Of a DNA stretch of 14,549 nt, positions 5,539-12,857 are shown one piece after another (position 1 is the first letter of the stretch; each line of letters begins with the position of its first letter). The notes beneath the pieces were generated by a model, which saw only the letters and a program-made list of their open reading frames with translations, made no database searches and was not told the DNA's origin. The DNA lies in assembly GCA_905233405.1 (NCBI GenBank), contig CAJOEG010000017.1, positions 34,010-48,558 on the forward strand. Direction: 5' to 3'. This DNA is from an uncultured Bacteroidales bacterium (GTDB taxonomy: Bacteria > Bacteroidota > Bacteroidia > Bacteroidales > ML635J-15). The translations under genes were made by a program, and so were the position numbers.

Positions 5539-6624
5539 TTATTCATCTCTTCCTGCCACGTACCCACGCCACTTCTCGATGCATTTTGTCATGTCTTCGG
5601 GAAGTTCCGACTCGAAGTATAGTTCCTTCTTGGTAACGGGATGAATGAAGCCTAACGACTTGGCGTGCAGTGCCTGCCGCGGAAGAATCTTGAAGCAGTT
5701 TTCAACGAACTGCTTGTATTTTGTAAATGTTGTGCCTTTCAGAATCTGGTCGCCGCCATATTCCCAGTCGTTGAACAGCGGATGGCCTATATGCTTGAAA
5801 TGAACCCTAATCTGATGAGTGCGACCTGTTTCGAGGCGGCATTCCACAAGGTTCACATAACCCAACCGTTCGAGGACGCGCCAATGAGTTATAGCCTCCT
5901 TGCCGTAGTCGCCGTCGGGGAAGACATCCATAATCTTGCGGTTCTTGAGATTGCGTCCTACATTGCCGATGATTGTTCCCTCGTCCTCGGGCATATTTCC
6001 CCACACAAGTGCATTGTAGGCACGCTTGCAAGTGTGGTAGAAGAACTGGCTCGCAAGTCCTTCGCGGGCGACTTCCGACTTTGCAACGACAAGTAGTCCC
6101 GATGTATTCATGTCGATACGGTGGACAAGTCCGGGACGGAAAGTCTCGGCGTTGAACATAGGCAAATCCTTGAAACGATATGCCAAAGCATTTACCAAAG
6201 TTCCCTCGAAATGTCCAAAACTCGGATGCACAACCATTCCCGCAGCCTTGTTGACAACAATAAGGTCGTCGTCTTCGTATACCACATCCAACGGCAAGTC
6301 CTGTGGCACAATGCCAGTTTCACGCTTTGGAAACGATAGCATTATCTTGATGTCGTCGTTGGGCTTAATCTTGTAGCTGCTGCGAACGGGCTTGCCGTTT
6401 ACATAAACGCATCCACCTTCGGCGGCAGTCTGTATGCGGTTGCGAGAAGTACTCGGCAGACGAATTGACAGATACTTGTCGATACGCATTGACTTTTGCC
6501 CTGGTTCAACTTCCAGATGCTTATGTTCGTACATTTCGCCACCTTCCTCAACAACGTCAACATCGTCGTCGAGTTCAAGTTCGTCTATTTCTTCGATTTC
6601 CTCAAGTTCGTCAAAATCCTTCAT
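5539..6624 (-). CDS. rluD: 23S rRNA pseudouridine synthase, RluD/RluA family
   Basis: A 361-residue RNA-modifying enzyme that isomerises uridine to pseudouridine in RNA, most likely in helix 69 of 23S rRNA. An S4 RNA-binding domain lies at about residues 46-100 (MRIDKYLSIRLPSTSRNRIQ). The catalytic domain carries VVNKAAGMVVHP (123-134) and the signature GLVHRIDMNTSGLLVVAKS with catalytic D171. The GRTHQIRVH motif, which lies near the C-terminal third, is also present. The first 45 residues form a strongly acidic tail rich in Asp and Glu, longer than in the proteobacterial enzyme. The exact target within the RluA/C/D group is inferred from the S4 domain and from context near a PASTA gene. It starts 9 bp after the stop of the T9SS protein. 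Confidence 0.92.
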   Translation of the reverse strand: MKDFDELEEIEEIDELELDDDVDVVEEGGEMYEHKHLEVEPGQKSMRIDKYLSIRLPSTSRNRIQTAAEGGCVYVNGKPVRSSYKIKPNDDIKIMLSFPKRETGIVPQDLPLDVVYEDDDLIVVNKAAGMVVHPSFGHFEGTLVNALAYRFKDLPMFNAETFRPGLVHRIDMNTSGLLVVAKSEVAREGLASQFFYHTCKRAYNALVWGNMPEDEGTIIGNVGRNLKNRKIMDVFPDGDYGKEAITHWRVLERLGYVNLVECRLETGRTHQIRVHFKHIGHPLFNDWEYGGDQILKGTTFTKYKQFVENCFKILPRQALHAKSLGFIHPVTKKELYFESELPEDMTKCIEKWRGYVAGRDE

Positions 6625-6633
6625 ACTGCTGAA

Positions 6634-6939
6634 TTATCGCATTATCAGTATTTTTACCGTTTCGAAAACATTTGTTTCGGAATACGGACGAACGAAATAT
6701 GTACCTTCGGGCAGACCGCTTACATTGATGACGGTTTCGTTTCCAGATTGCATTACTACGCGACCAAGATTGTCGTAAATCATCACTCCGCTGAAATCAG
6801 TTCCGCTTTCAATATTTAGTTCTGTTGAGGCTGGATTAGGATAGATACTGCATTGTGGTACAATATGTTCTGTTGTCTTAATTCGTAGCCAAACACTGGG
6901 CGAATCATAAGCGCACCCGAAATTATTGAGTTCTGCCAA
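6634..6939 (-). CDS. Frameshifted C-terminal part of the T9SS surface protein (type A sorting domain)
   Basis: This frame carries the C-terminus that the preceding frame lacks. The segment from about 6882 onward reads TTEHIVPQCSIYPNPAS and continues as a classic T9SS type A sorting domain: YPNPAS, an LNIE strand, VMIYDNLGRVV, the LPEGTYFVR strand and a basic end, KILIMR. This domain targets proteins across the outer membrane through the type IX system and is cleaved or anchored there. The ATG at 6939 lies inside the other frame's coding region and is not a likely real start; only the part after about 6885 continues the protein. One extra A at the TTAAG near 6880-6885 would restore a single protein reading GYELKTTEHIVP. 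So this is a genuine frameshift or a sequence error. Confidence 0.75.
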   Translation of the reverse strand: MAELNNFGCAYDSPSVWLRIKTTEHIVPQCSIYPNPASTELNIESGTDFSGVMIYDNLGRVVMQSGNETVINVSGLPEGTYFVRPYSETNVFETVKILIMR

Positions 6940-8504
6940 GTTCCCGATACATTGTAGAAAATCTTGTCGTGGGCATCGCTTTCCATATCAAGACCGCAGT
7001 TGAGCATATCGTTGGTAGTCTTTATCCATCCTACATAGAATGCACCACTGATAACTACAGCCGTATCGAGCGGATAGTAAACATAGCCGTTGAGTTTGTT
7101 TGAGAAAGACGGGCGTACACCCAATCTGCTCACAATCGTATCGCCAGGAATGCCGTTGTTGTCTTTCCACACGGTAAGGTAGAAGTATTTTACGTTGCCG
7201 TCGTTCTGAGTGCGGTTGAAATAAATGTAAACGCCGTACAGCGTATCGGTCATATATGGTTCAAACTTGTATGCAAGACTTGCATTTGCTGTTCCCTGAC
7301 CTGAAATTCCGTAACCTTTTTCGGCGGTTCCGTCGTCGTAGGCATAGTAGTTCTTGAAATCCTGATAGTACCTTACGGTGTCGTTCCAACGGTAGTAGTC
7401 ACGTACCTGCGCCACATCGGTCTTGAGGTTGGCGCGGATAAGGAACTTTGCAGAATCCTCGGCCTGATAACTTTCCTCGTTGAAGAAATAGCAGAATTTC
7501 TTGGTATAGTTTATTTCATCGTTGGCATTGATGTTTTCACTGTCGTCGCCACAATGGTAGTCGATATAAGTACGTGCGGGTATGAGAGATGTGGTCTCAT
7601 CCTTGTCGAATACATCGTACTGGCGGTTGATGTTGTGGGTTGCGTCCTGCAGGTTGGCATACGAGAAAGTTATCGAATCGTAAACCGCCGTTCTGCCCTT
7701 GTGCAAGAAATGGCTCCACGGTACCTGCCTGTAATCTTTTAGGAACGGACCTACATTCTTTATCATAGTCACGTCCTCGATGATTGTATCTGAGGCGTTT
7801 CTGTTCGCATCAAGTATTATGAAGTCCAAGTTCCACTGGTCAACATTGCTCTGCCAACTCGGTTCGTAGTTTGAACTGATGCTCACATAGTTGATGAAGC
7901 GGAATCGGAAGCCATTCTTAAGCCAGATAGAGTCGCGTACAGGAATCATTACCTGCTTGAAATTGCTCATAGCATTGCCGCCAGCCATCTTCCACACGCT
8001 ACGCCATTCATCATCGGATACTGAATAGAACTGAAGCACAAGTGAGTCGCGTAACTCTGGCATATTGCCGTTGCCTCCGCATTGGTAGAAAAAACTTAGG
8101 TATATTGAATCCGAGGCGTTGCGTTGCAGGTTTATAGGCTTCGACGTAAGATAATCGGCAACATCCGACATTCCTATCGGCAAGGTCGGGTAAACTTTCC
8201 CGTGCTCATCAAGGGCATCAAGGGTTGCAACACCTATCGAAATTGGATTCTTTCCGACCGAATTGTTTACGAAAGCATACTTGTCAGACCATTTTGACGA
8301 GTCGGGATACATATATGAAGCAGAAAAGTCGTCGAAGAATGGCAGTTCCAGAGTGTCGGAAGTTGCAACCTTATAGCCGTACCGTTCAAAATAGCGTTCG
8401 CTGTAGTCGCTAAGAGCAGGATTCCCGCAGTCAATCACTACTTCCTGCGAAAATACGGCAAGCGTGCAGCAGACAAAAAATAATATTGAGGCTAACCTTT
8501 TCAT
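6816..8504 (-). CDS. T9SS-exported surface protein, main part, frame broken before the sorting domain
   Basis: The protein starts MKRLASILFFVCCTLAVFSQ, a Sec signal peptide, with the mature part from about residue 21. The region FFDDFSASYMYPDSSKWSD, then AFVNNSVGKNPISIGVATLD, is a pattern common at the start of Bacteroidota T9SS surface proteins, before beta-rich jelly-roll-like domains. A second recognisable stretch is YAYDDGTAEKGYGISGQG, then LAYKF, around residue 395-415. The specific function is unknown. The frame ends at 6816 after a nonsense tail that begins near residue 540 (QQNILYH onward); the true sorting domain is in the next frame. Without it the product would be secreted to the periplasm but not exported. 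It lies between the PASTA gene (12-bp gap) and rluD (9 bp after the sorting-domain stop). Confidence 0.8.
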   Translation of the reverse strand: MKRLASILFFVCCTLAVFSQEVVIDCGNPALSDYSERYFERYGYKVATSDTLELPFFDDFSASYMYPDSSKWSDKYAFVNNSVGKNPISIGVATLDALDEHGKVYPTLPIGMSDVADYLTSKPINLQRNASDSIYLSFFYQCGGNGNMPELRDSLVLQFYSVSDDEWRSVWKMAGGNAMSNFKQVMIPVRDSIWLKNGFRFRFINYVSISSNYEPSWQSNVDQWNLDFIILDANRNASDTIIEDVTMIKNVGPFLKDYRQVPWSHFLHKGRTAVYDSITFSYANLQDATHNINRQYDVFDKDETTSLIPARTYIDYHCGDDSENINANDEINYTKKFCYFFNEESYQAEDSAKFLIRANLKTDVAQVRDYYRWNDTVRYYQDFKNYYAYDDGTAEKGYGISGQGTANASLAYKFEPYMTDTLYGVYIYFNRTQNDGNVKYFYLTVWKDNNGIPGDTIVSRLGVRPSFSNKLNGYVYYPLDTAVVISGAFYVGWIKTTNDMLNCGLDMESDAHDKIFYNVSGTWQNSIISGALMIRPVFGYELRQQNILYHNAVSILIQPQQN

Positions 8505-8516
8505 ACAAACTCTGGA

Positions 8517-9191
8517 TTATTCATCGAAATTAGTGTCGTTATGCTCTGAAGAAGTTTTTGGCGTTTCATCCAATTTGCTCATTTCTTCCAGAGTCGAAAT
8601 TTTTTCTTCCTCATCTTCCTCCTCTTCATCCTTTGAGTTGGGGTCGCGGCCAGCAACAACAAAGTCGATTCGTGAACCTTGCTTGATTTCTGTTCCTGGT
8701 TCAATAGGACGACCATTATACAGTTGCTTAAGGACAATATTTACCACTTCACCGTCTTTCTGCCATTTTACCGTGCCTTTCTTCAGTTTTGAATGCTTCA
8801 GTCTAACATCAAGAGTCTTATATTGTTCGCCGACAAACGAGGGCATCTTGACTAGGATTTCGTCTCTGGTGTTAACCTTGATGTAAACTGTTCGTCCGTG
8901 TTTTACAAGCGATTCTTTTGCAGGATTCTGCTCTACGACTACGCCTTTGGGCAAAGAGTCAATGTAAAGTGTGTCAATCACTTCGTAGTTGAAGTCCTCG
9001 TCCTTGAGCATTGCTATTGCTTCGTCGGCATCCATACCGACTACGGTAGGGACTGTTACCGATTCGCCGTGTCGGGTACACGACTTCAGGCTGACCATAA
9101 GAATAACCACAGCAATAACAAATAACAAAATGATTCCCAGTATATTGAACCAAAAAGCCTTGCTAAATATAAAATTAAAAAATTTCTTCAT
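8517..9191 (-). CDS. Membrane-anchored PASTA domain protein
   Basis: A 224-residue protein with a short cytoplasmic start, one membrane segment (about residues 13-36, rich in Ile/Leu/Val) and a periplasmic part. Two PASTA domains follow: about 44-107 (VPTVVGMDADEAIAML, then VVEQNPAKESLVKHGRTVYIKV) and about 112-180 (MPSFVGEQYKTLDVRL, then GTEIKQGSRIDFVVA). PASTA domains bind peptidoglycan or muropeptides. The C-terminal 40 residues are acidic and low-complexity (KDEEEEDEEEK). There is no kinase or transpeptidase domain, unlike many PASTA proteins. The ATG at 9189-9191 is preferred to an in-frame TTG three codons upstream. It is probably the first gene of the long minus-strand run, and its position near rluD recurs in Bacteroidota. 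Confidence 0.9.
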   Translation of the reverse strand: MKKFFNFIFSKAFWFNILGIILLFVIAVVILMVSLKSCTRHGESVTVPTVVGMDADEAIAMLKDEDFNYEVIDTLYIDSLPKGVVVEQNPAKESLVKHGRTVYIKVNTRDEILVKMPSFVGEQYKTLDVRLKHSKLKKGTVKWQKDGEVVNIVLKQLYNGRPIEPGTEIKQGSRIDFVVAGRDPNSKDEEEEDEEEKISTLEEMSKLDETPKTSSEHNDTNFDE

Positions 9192-9212
9192 CTTAACCAA
9201 AAAATTGAGCCG

Positions 9213-9241
9213 TAAAGGTAATACTTTTATTTGGAACTATC
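9213..9241 (-). promoter_or_regulatory. Weak promoter candidate for the PASTA gene and its operon
   Basis: On the minus strand TACCTTTA (9213-9220) matches seven of eight positions of TAnnTTTG, with TTG about 22 bp upstream. It lies 21 bp before the ATG. This is the only gap of useful size ahead of the long minus-strand run, so a promoter is expected here, but the exact match is poor. Confidence 0.3.
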
Positions 9242-9315
9242 GCAATTCATATTAATCCGAAATTTTAGTTATTCTTATAACGTAGAAAATGCGATTTCAT
9301 TATTCAGAAATAAAT

Positions 9316-9323
9316 TATTTTTG
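9316..9323 (+). promoter_or_regulatory. Candidate -7 box for the DAHP synthase/chorismate mutase gene
   Basis: TATTTTTG is a full match to the Bacteroidetes -7 consensus TAnnTTTG and lies 17 bp before the ATG, in the 149-bp divergent gap. The -33 element is poor (TTTC near 9290-9295). It would give a very short leader. No attenuator or riboswitch-like structure is visible. Confidence 0.42.
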
Positions 9324-9340
9324 CACAAAATTCCAGACAG

Positions 9341-10378
9341 ATGGCAAAACACCTAATGTTGATATGTGGCCCCTGCAGTGCGGAAAGCGAGGAACAGGTG
9401 CTTGAAACGGCAAGGCTACTGAAGGAATATGTCTCGCCAGACTATTTCCGTGCAGGAATATGGAAGCCTCGCACTCGTCCCGACTCGTTTGAGGGCATAG
9501 GGGAGAGGGGACTTGCTTGGATGCAATGTGTTCAGGCAGAGACAGGTATTCCTGTGATTACCGAGGTGGCTAATGCCAGTCATATCGAGATAATTGCTAA
9601 ATATGGTTTCAAGGCGTTCTGGATAGGTGCGCGCACGGTTGCAAATCCATTTTCGGTACAGGAGATTGCTGAAGCGGCCAAAGGCGGTGATTTCAAAGTT
9701 TTTATTAAAAATCCAACTAACCCAGATATTGACTTATGGTGTGGAGCAATAGAACGTTTTAAGAAAATTGGTTTCGACGATATTATAGCTGTGTGCCGTG
9801 GCTTTTATCCCTTTGCTGAGACAAAATTGCGCAATTTGCCTTGCTGGGAGATTCCTATTGAACTTGCACGGCGGATGCCAGACATAAAAATAATCTGCGA
9901 TCCTAGCCATATAGCAGGCGACAAGGAATACATTGGCGAAATAGCGCAGCAGGCAATAGACCTCAATATGGCAGGCCTGATGATTGAGTCTCATTGTTGT
10001 CCTGGTAATGCGTTGAGCGATAGTCGTCAACAACTTACACCATTAGAAGTCAAGCAACTGCTAGATAGTTTGAAAATTAAATGTTCATCGGTTAGCGACC
10101 GTGACTATGAAGTCGAAATGGAGATGTTTCGAAATAAAATAGATGTGCTTGATTATCAACTGCTGGACATTCTTAAACAGCGTTTTGCCATAACGAACGA
10201 GATTGGTAAAATAAAGAAGTCTCACAACGTGGCGGTGCTACAGATTGACCGGTGGAAAAAGGTCCTGGAGTCGCGATGCGAATATGCAGGGCGGTTGGGT
10301 CTATCGCAAGAACTTGTAGCTGCTTTGTTTTCAGAAATCCATAAGGAATCGATTCGAGAACAAGGGGAAAAGCGATGA
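9341..10378 (+). CDS. Bifunctional DAHP synthase / chorismate mutase
   Basis: A 345-residue fusion. Residues 1-255 form a type I-beta 3-deoxy-7-phosphoheptulonate synthase, which condenses phosphoenolpyruvate and erythrose 4-phosphate in the first step of aromatic amino acid synthesis. Active-site motifs are GPCS (10-13), KPRTRP (42-47), FIKNPTNPD and CDPSHIAGDK, all retained. Residues 260-345 form an AroQ-class chorismate mutase (RNKIDVLDYQLLDILKQRFAI, then EIGKIKK and IDRWKKVLE). The arginines R264 and R281 match the substrate-binding ones, and the enzyme converts chorismate to prephenate. This C-terminal order is known from Bacteroidota such as Porphyromonas, where the mutase domain also gives feedback control by prephenate. 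The gene is divergent from the PASTA gene and is not in an obvious aro operon. Confidence 0.93.
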   Translation: MAKHLMLICGPCSAESEEQVLETARLLKEYVSPDYFRAGIWKPRTRPDSFEGIGERGLAWMQCVQAETGIPVITEVANASHIEIIAKYGFKAFWIGARTVANPFSVQEIAEAAKGGDFKVFIKNPTNPDIDLWCGAIERFKKIGFDDIIAVCRGFYPFAETKLRNLPCWEIPIELARRMPDIKIICDPSHIAGDKEYIGEIAQQAIDLNMAGLMIESHCCPGNALSDSRQQLTPLEVKQLLDSLKIKCSSVSDRDYEVEMEMFRNKIDVLDYQLLDILKQRFAITNEIGKIKKSHNVAVLQIDRWKKVLESRCEYAGRLGLSQELVAALFSEIHKESIREQGEKR

Positions 10379-10417
10379 TATATTTATATAGGTGTTTCAT
10401 TTGTCGATTTAAAAACT

Positions 10418-10425
10418 TATATTTG
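10418..10425 (+). promoter_or_regulatory. Candidate -7 box for the merR-nif3-zinc ribbon genes
   Basis: TATATTTG is a full match to TAnnTTTG, 20 bp before the merR ATG, in the 67-bp gap after the aromatic gene. A TTTG lies upstream, but with only 14 bp between, shorter than the usual 19-21. It would drive merR, nif3 and the zinc-ribbon gene up to the terminator at 12775. Confidence 0.42.
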
Positions 10426-10445
10426 CAATCAAAATATTCACTGTT

Positions 10446-10793
10446 ATGTCGAAGGAAAAAGTATTTGAATTCAACCCTAACAAACTATACTATTCGATAA
10501 GCGAAGTGGCTTCGTATCTTGATATTGCCGAATCGAACATTCGTTTCTGGGAAAAGGAGTTCGAGGCATTCATAAAACCGCAGCGCACTGCCAAGGGAAA
10601 CCGTCAGTTCACGATGAAGGACATCGAAGTGCTGAAGCAGATAAAATATCTGGTGAAGGACTGCGGAATGACTCTCGACGGAGCCTATAAACGCCTCTCG
10701 AAGAACCGCTCTGACGTGGAAACCAATATGGAAATTGTTGCACGCCTCGAAGGCATCAAGGAAATGCTTGTGGGAATAAAGAATGAGATGTAG
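10446..10793 (+). CDS. Small MerR-family transcriptional regulator
   Basis: A 115-residue protein. The winged helix-turn-helix of the MerR family spans about residues 14-83: YYSISEVASYLDIAESNIRFWEKEF, then KGNRQFTMKDIEVLKQIKYLV. A helix rich in Lys and Glu (about 95-115) would form the dimerising coiled coil. There is no effector-binding domain and no metal-binding cysteines, so it probably does not sense a metal like classic MerR. Its usual Bacteroidota neighbours, Nif3 and the C4 zinc-ribbon protein, follow directly. Whether it regulates them is unknown. Confidence 0.88.
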   Translation: MSKEKVFEFNPNKLYYSISEVASYLDIAESNIRFWEKEFEAFIKPQRTAKGNRQFTMKDIEVLKQIKYLVKDCGMTLDGAYKRLSKNRSDVETNMEIVARLEGIKEMLVGIKNEM

Positions 10794-10797
10794 ATAA

Positions 10798-10901
10798 GGC
10801 TGGCAGGCCAAAATCTCCCCCGAGCTTTAAGGTCGTTAACGACTTTAAAGACCTTAAAGCTTTCGGGGGAAAAAAGATTTTAGCCTGCGAGCCTTCCAGC
10901 C
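10798..10901. repeat. 104-bp imperfect inverted repeat filling the merR-nif3 gap
   Basis: Arms pair in register: GGCTGG (10798-10803) with CCAGCC (10896-10901); CAGGC with GCCTG (10883-10887); AAAATCT with AGATTTT (10875-10881); CCCCCGA with TCGGGGG (10863-10869); and GCTTTAAGGTC (10824-10834) with GACCTTAAAGC (10850-10860). A 15-nt loop remains, and the 3' arm carries three bulges of 2, 5 and 8 nt. In all, 36 base pairs are formed. A smaller palindrome, GTCGTTAACGAC (10832-10843), overlaps the inner arm and loop. The element begins 5 nt after the merR stop and ends 9 nt before the nif3 ATG. It may be a MITE-like or dispersed repeat; no T-tract follows. Confidence 0.85.
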
Positions 10902-10910
10902 CATAAAAAT

Positions 10911-12005
10911 ATGAAAGTAAAAGAATTAGTATCCGAACTCGAGCGTTTTGCTCCGTCTAGTCTGCAGGAAAGTTACGACAATGCGGGGCTGAATGTCGGT
11001 TTCCCCGATGCGGAGATTGCTGGCGTGCTTATTTGCGTGGACGTTGTGCCGGAGGTTGTCGATGAGGCGATTGCCAAGGGCTGCAACATGATTGTGTCGC
11101 ACCACCCGCTGATTTTCCCGAATATCAAGCGCATTACGGGCAGCAACAATGTGGAAAAGTCGATAATCAAGGCTTTGCAAAACAATATTTCAATTTATTG
11201 CGGTCATACCAACTTCGACAAGGCGCAGAATGGAGTGAGTATGAAGATGTGCGAAAAACTTGGACTGAAAAATTGCTCCGTTATTGACGCTGAAAAGCAT
11301 TTGCTTCGCAAGATTTCTGTTTTTGTGCCAGAATCCCATGCTGAAGAGGTGCGCAATGCAATGTTCTCGGCTGGAGCAGGAACTATCGGCGACTACGACG
11401 AGTGCAGTTTCAACGTGAACGGCACTGGCACTTTCCGCGCTGGCGAAAATTGCAATCCGTTTGTGGGTGAAATCGGCGAACAGCATCACGAAGCCGAGGT
11501 GAAGATAGAGGTAGTTTGTCCGTCGTACTTGCAAGCGAAAGTTGTTTCGGCAATGCTCAAGGTTCACCCTTACGAAGAACCAGCATTTGATATATACCAG
11601 ATTGAAAACCAATGGAATCAAGTCGGGTTGGGCGCTATTGGTGAGTTAGCGGAGGAAATTACCGAGGACGAATTGCTAGAGACCGTTAAGCGTACTTTCA
11701 ATGTCGGCAACATCCGCCATAGTGCAAAGACAGGAAAAAAAGTCCGTCGTGTGGCCGTGTGCGGAGGCAGCGGAGCATCGTACATTCGCACAGCAATAGC
11801 CATGAAAGCCGACGCTTACATCACTGCCGACATCAAGTATCACGACTGGTTCCTTGCCGAAGGAAAGATACTTTTGCTCGACATCGGGCACTACGAGAGC
11901 GAACAATTCACAAAAGAAATTTTTTATGACGTTATTGTGAAAAAAAACATTAACTTTGCAACCTATTTTTCAGACATAAATACGAATCCGATAAACAATT
12001 ATTGA
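10911..12005 (+). CDS. Nif3/DUF34-family dinuclear metal centre protein
   Basis: A 364-residue member of the YbgI/Nif3 family (sometimes called GTP cyclohydrolase 1 type 2 homologue). Metal ligands are visible: VSHHP (62-66, H64 and H65), GHTNFD (98-103, D103) and, near the C-terminus, DIGHYESE (324-331, H327 and E331). The extra middle domain, about residues 130-235, resembles the PII/CutA-like insertion of the long Nif3 forms (KISVFVPESHAEEVRNAM at its start and VHPYEEPAFDIY near its end). The true biochemical role is unsettled; suggestions include metal insertion or chaperone functions. The ATG at 10911 follows the large hairpin by 9 nt. The next gene begins 1 nt after its stop, so they are co-transcribed. 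Confidence 0.93.
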   Translation: MKVKELVSELERFAPSSLQESYDNAGLNVGFPDAEIAGVLICVDVVPEVVDEAIAKGCNMIVSHHPLIFPNIKRITGSNNVEKSIIKALQNNISIYCGHTNFDKAQNGVSMKMCEKLGLKNCSVIDAEKHLLRKISVFVPESHAEEVRNAMFSAGAGTIGDYDECSFNVNGTGTFRAGENCNPFVGEIGEQHHEAEVKIEVVCPSYLQAKVVSAMLKVHPYEEPAFDIYQIENQWNQVGLGAIGELAEEITEDELLETVKRTFNVGNIRHSAKTGKKVRRVAVCGGSGASYIRTAIAMKADAYITADIKYHDWFLAEGKILLLDIGHYESEQFTKEIFYDVIVKKNINFATYFSDINTNPINNY

Positions 12006-12006
12006 G

Positions 12007-12759
12007 ATGACAGAAAACGAAAAGAAAAACGAACTTACCGTAACCGAAAAACTGAAGAACTTATACAAGCTTCAACTTGTTGATTCTAAACTTGATGAGA
12101 TAAAGACCCTCCGTGGTGAACTTCCTTTGGAAGTACGCGACCTTGAAGACGAAATTGCAGGTCTCGAAACTCGTATAAGCAACTACAAGCAGGAAATCAA
12201 AGATTTCAACGCACAGATTTCCGTTTCGGAACGCAAGAAGATGGAAGCCGAGGCTCAACTCAAGAAATATCAGGAACAGCAGAACAATGTAAGGAACAAC
12301 AGGGAATTCGATGCCTTGACAAAGGAAATTGAAAACCAAGACCTTGATATTCAGTTGGCAGAAAAGAGCATAAGAGTTAGCAAGGAAGAGATTGAAAATA
12401 GGAACAGAATGATTACCGATGCCAAGGAACGCCTTTCGGAACGTCGCAAAGACCTTGATATGAAGAAGGTTGAACTTGACGGTATCATTTCGGAAACAAA
12501 AGCAGAAGAGGAAAAACTGAATGCAGAGCGCGAAGAAATTTCACAGTTCATCGAGCCACGTCTGTTGTTTGCTTACACTCGTATCCGCAACAATGCTCGC
12601 AACAAATTGGCAGTCGTTACCATCGAGCGTGATGCTTGCGGAGGTTGCTACAACAAGATTCCTCCTCAGAGGCAGTTGGATATCAAGTCGAGCAAGAAAA
12701 TCATACCTTGCGAATACTGCGGTAGAATCCTCGTTGACCCCGAAATACTTGAAAAGTAG
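12007..12759 (+). CDS. Coiled-coil C4-type zinc ribbon protein
   Basis: A 250-residue protein, almost all helical. Residues 30-195 are rich in Lys, Glu and Arg with heptad-like spacing, indicating a long antiparallel coiled coil. The C-terminus is a zinc ribbon with four cysteines in two pairs: CGGC (C211, C214) and CEYC (C235, C238), separated by 20 residues. It matches the conserved family of zinc-ribbon proteins found next to Nif3 genes in many bacteria, including the well-known chlamydial CT398-like type. A role in RNA polymerase or secretion apparatus contacts has been proposed for relatives; none can be assigned here. It begins 1 nt after the nif3 stop and is followed by a strong terminator. 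Confidence 0.9.
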   Translation: MTENEKKNELTVTEKLKNLYKLQLVDSKLDEIKTLRGELPLEVRDLEDEIAGLETRISNYKQEIKDFNAQISVSERKKMEAEAQLKKYQEQQNNVRNNREFDALTKEIENQDLDIQLAEKSIRVSKEEIENRNRMITDAKERLSERRKDLDMKKVELDGIISETKAEEEKLNAEREEISQFIEPRLLFAYTRIRNNARNKLAVVTIERDACGGCYNKIPPQRQLDIKSSKKIIPCEYCGRILVDPEILEK

Positions 12760-12774
12760 AAATCATTTCATACT

Positions 12775-12803
12775 GAACCTATCTTCGGATAGGTTCTTTT
12801 TTT
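12775..12803 (+). terminator. Intrinsic terminator of the merR-nif3-zinc ribbon operon
   Basis: A perfect 9-bp stem GAACCTATC/GATAGGTTC closes a TTCG loop (a stable UUCG-type tetraloop) and is followed by seven Ts (12797-12803). It lies 15 bp past the stop codon of the zinc-ribbon gene. Confidence 0.95.
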
Positions 12804-12857
12804 GTTTATGGCGAAGACAATAAGATTAAAAATTAATAAATTAAATTTGAGAGAGTT

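Noticed and set aside
6875..6890. Programmed ribosomal frameshift in the T9SS protein
   Set aside because: No slippery heptamer or downstream pseudoknot-like structure is visible, so a base deletion or sequence error is simpler.
9192..9200. TTG start three codons upstream for the PASTA gene
   Set aside because: The downstream ATG gives the typical MKK-like start before the membrane segment; TTG starts are rare and nothing favours it here.
12842..12849. TAAATTTG as a -7 promoter box for the secreted repeat protein
   Set aside because: It would place the transcript start almost at the ATG, and there is no -33 element at suitable distance; AT-rich sequence gives such matches by chance.
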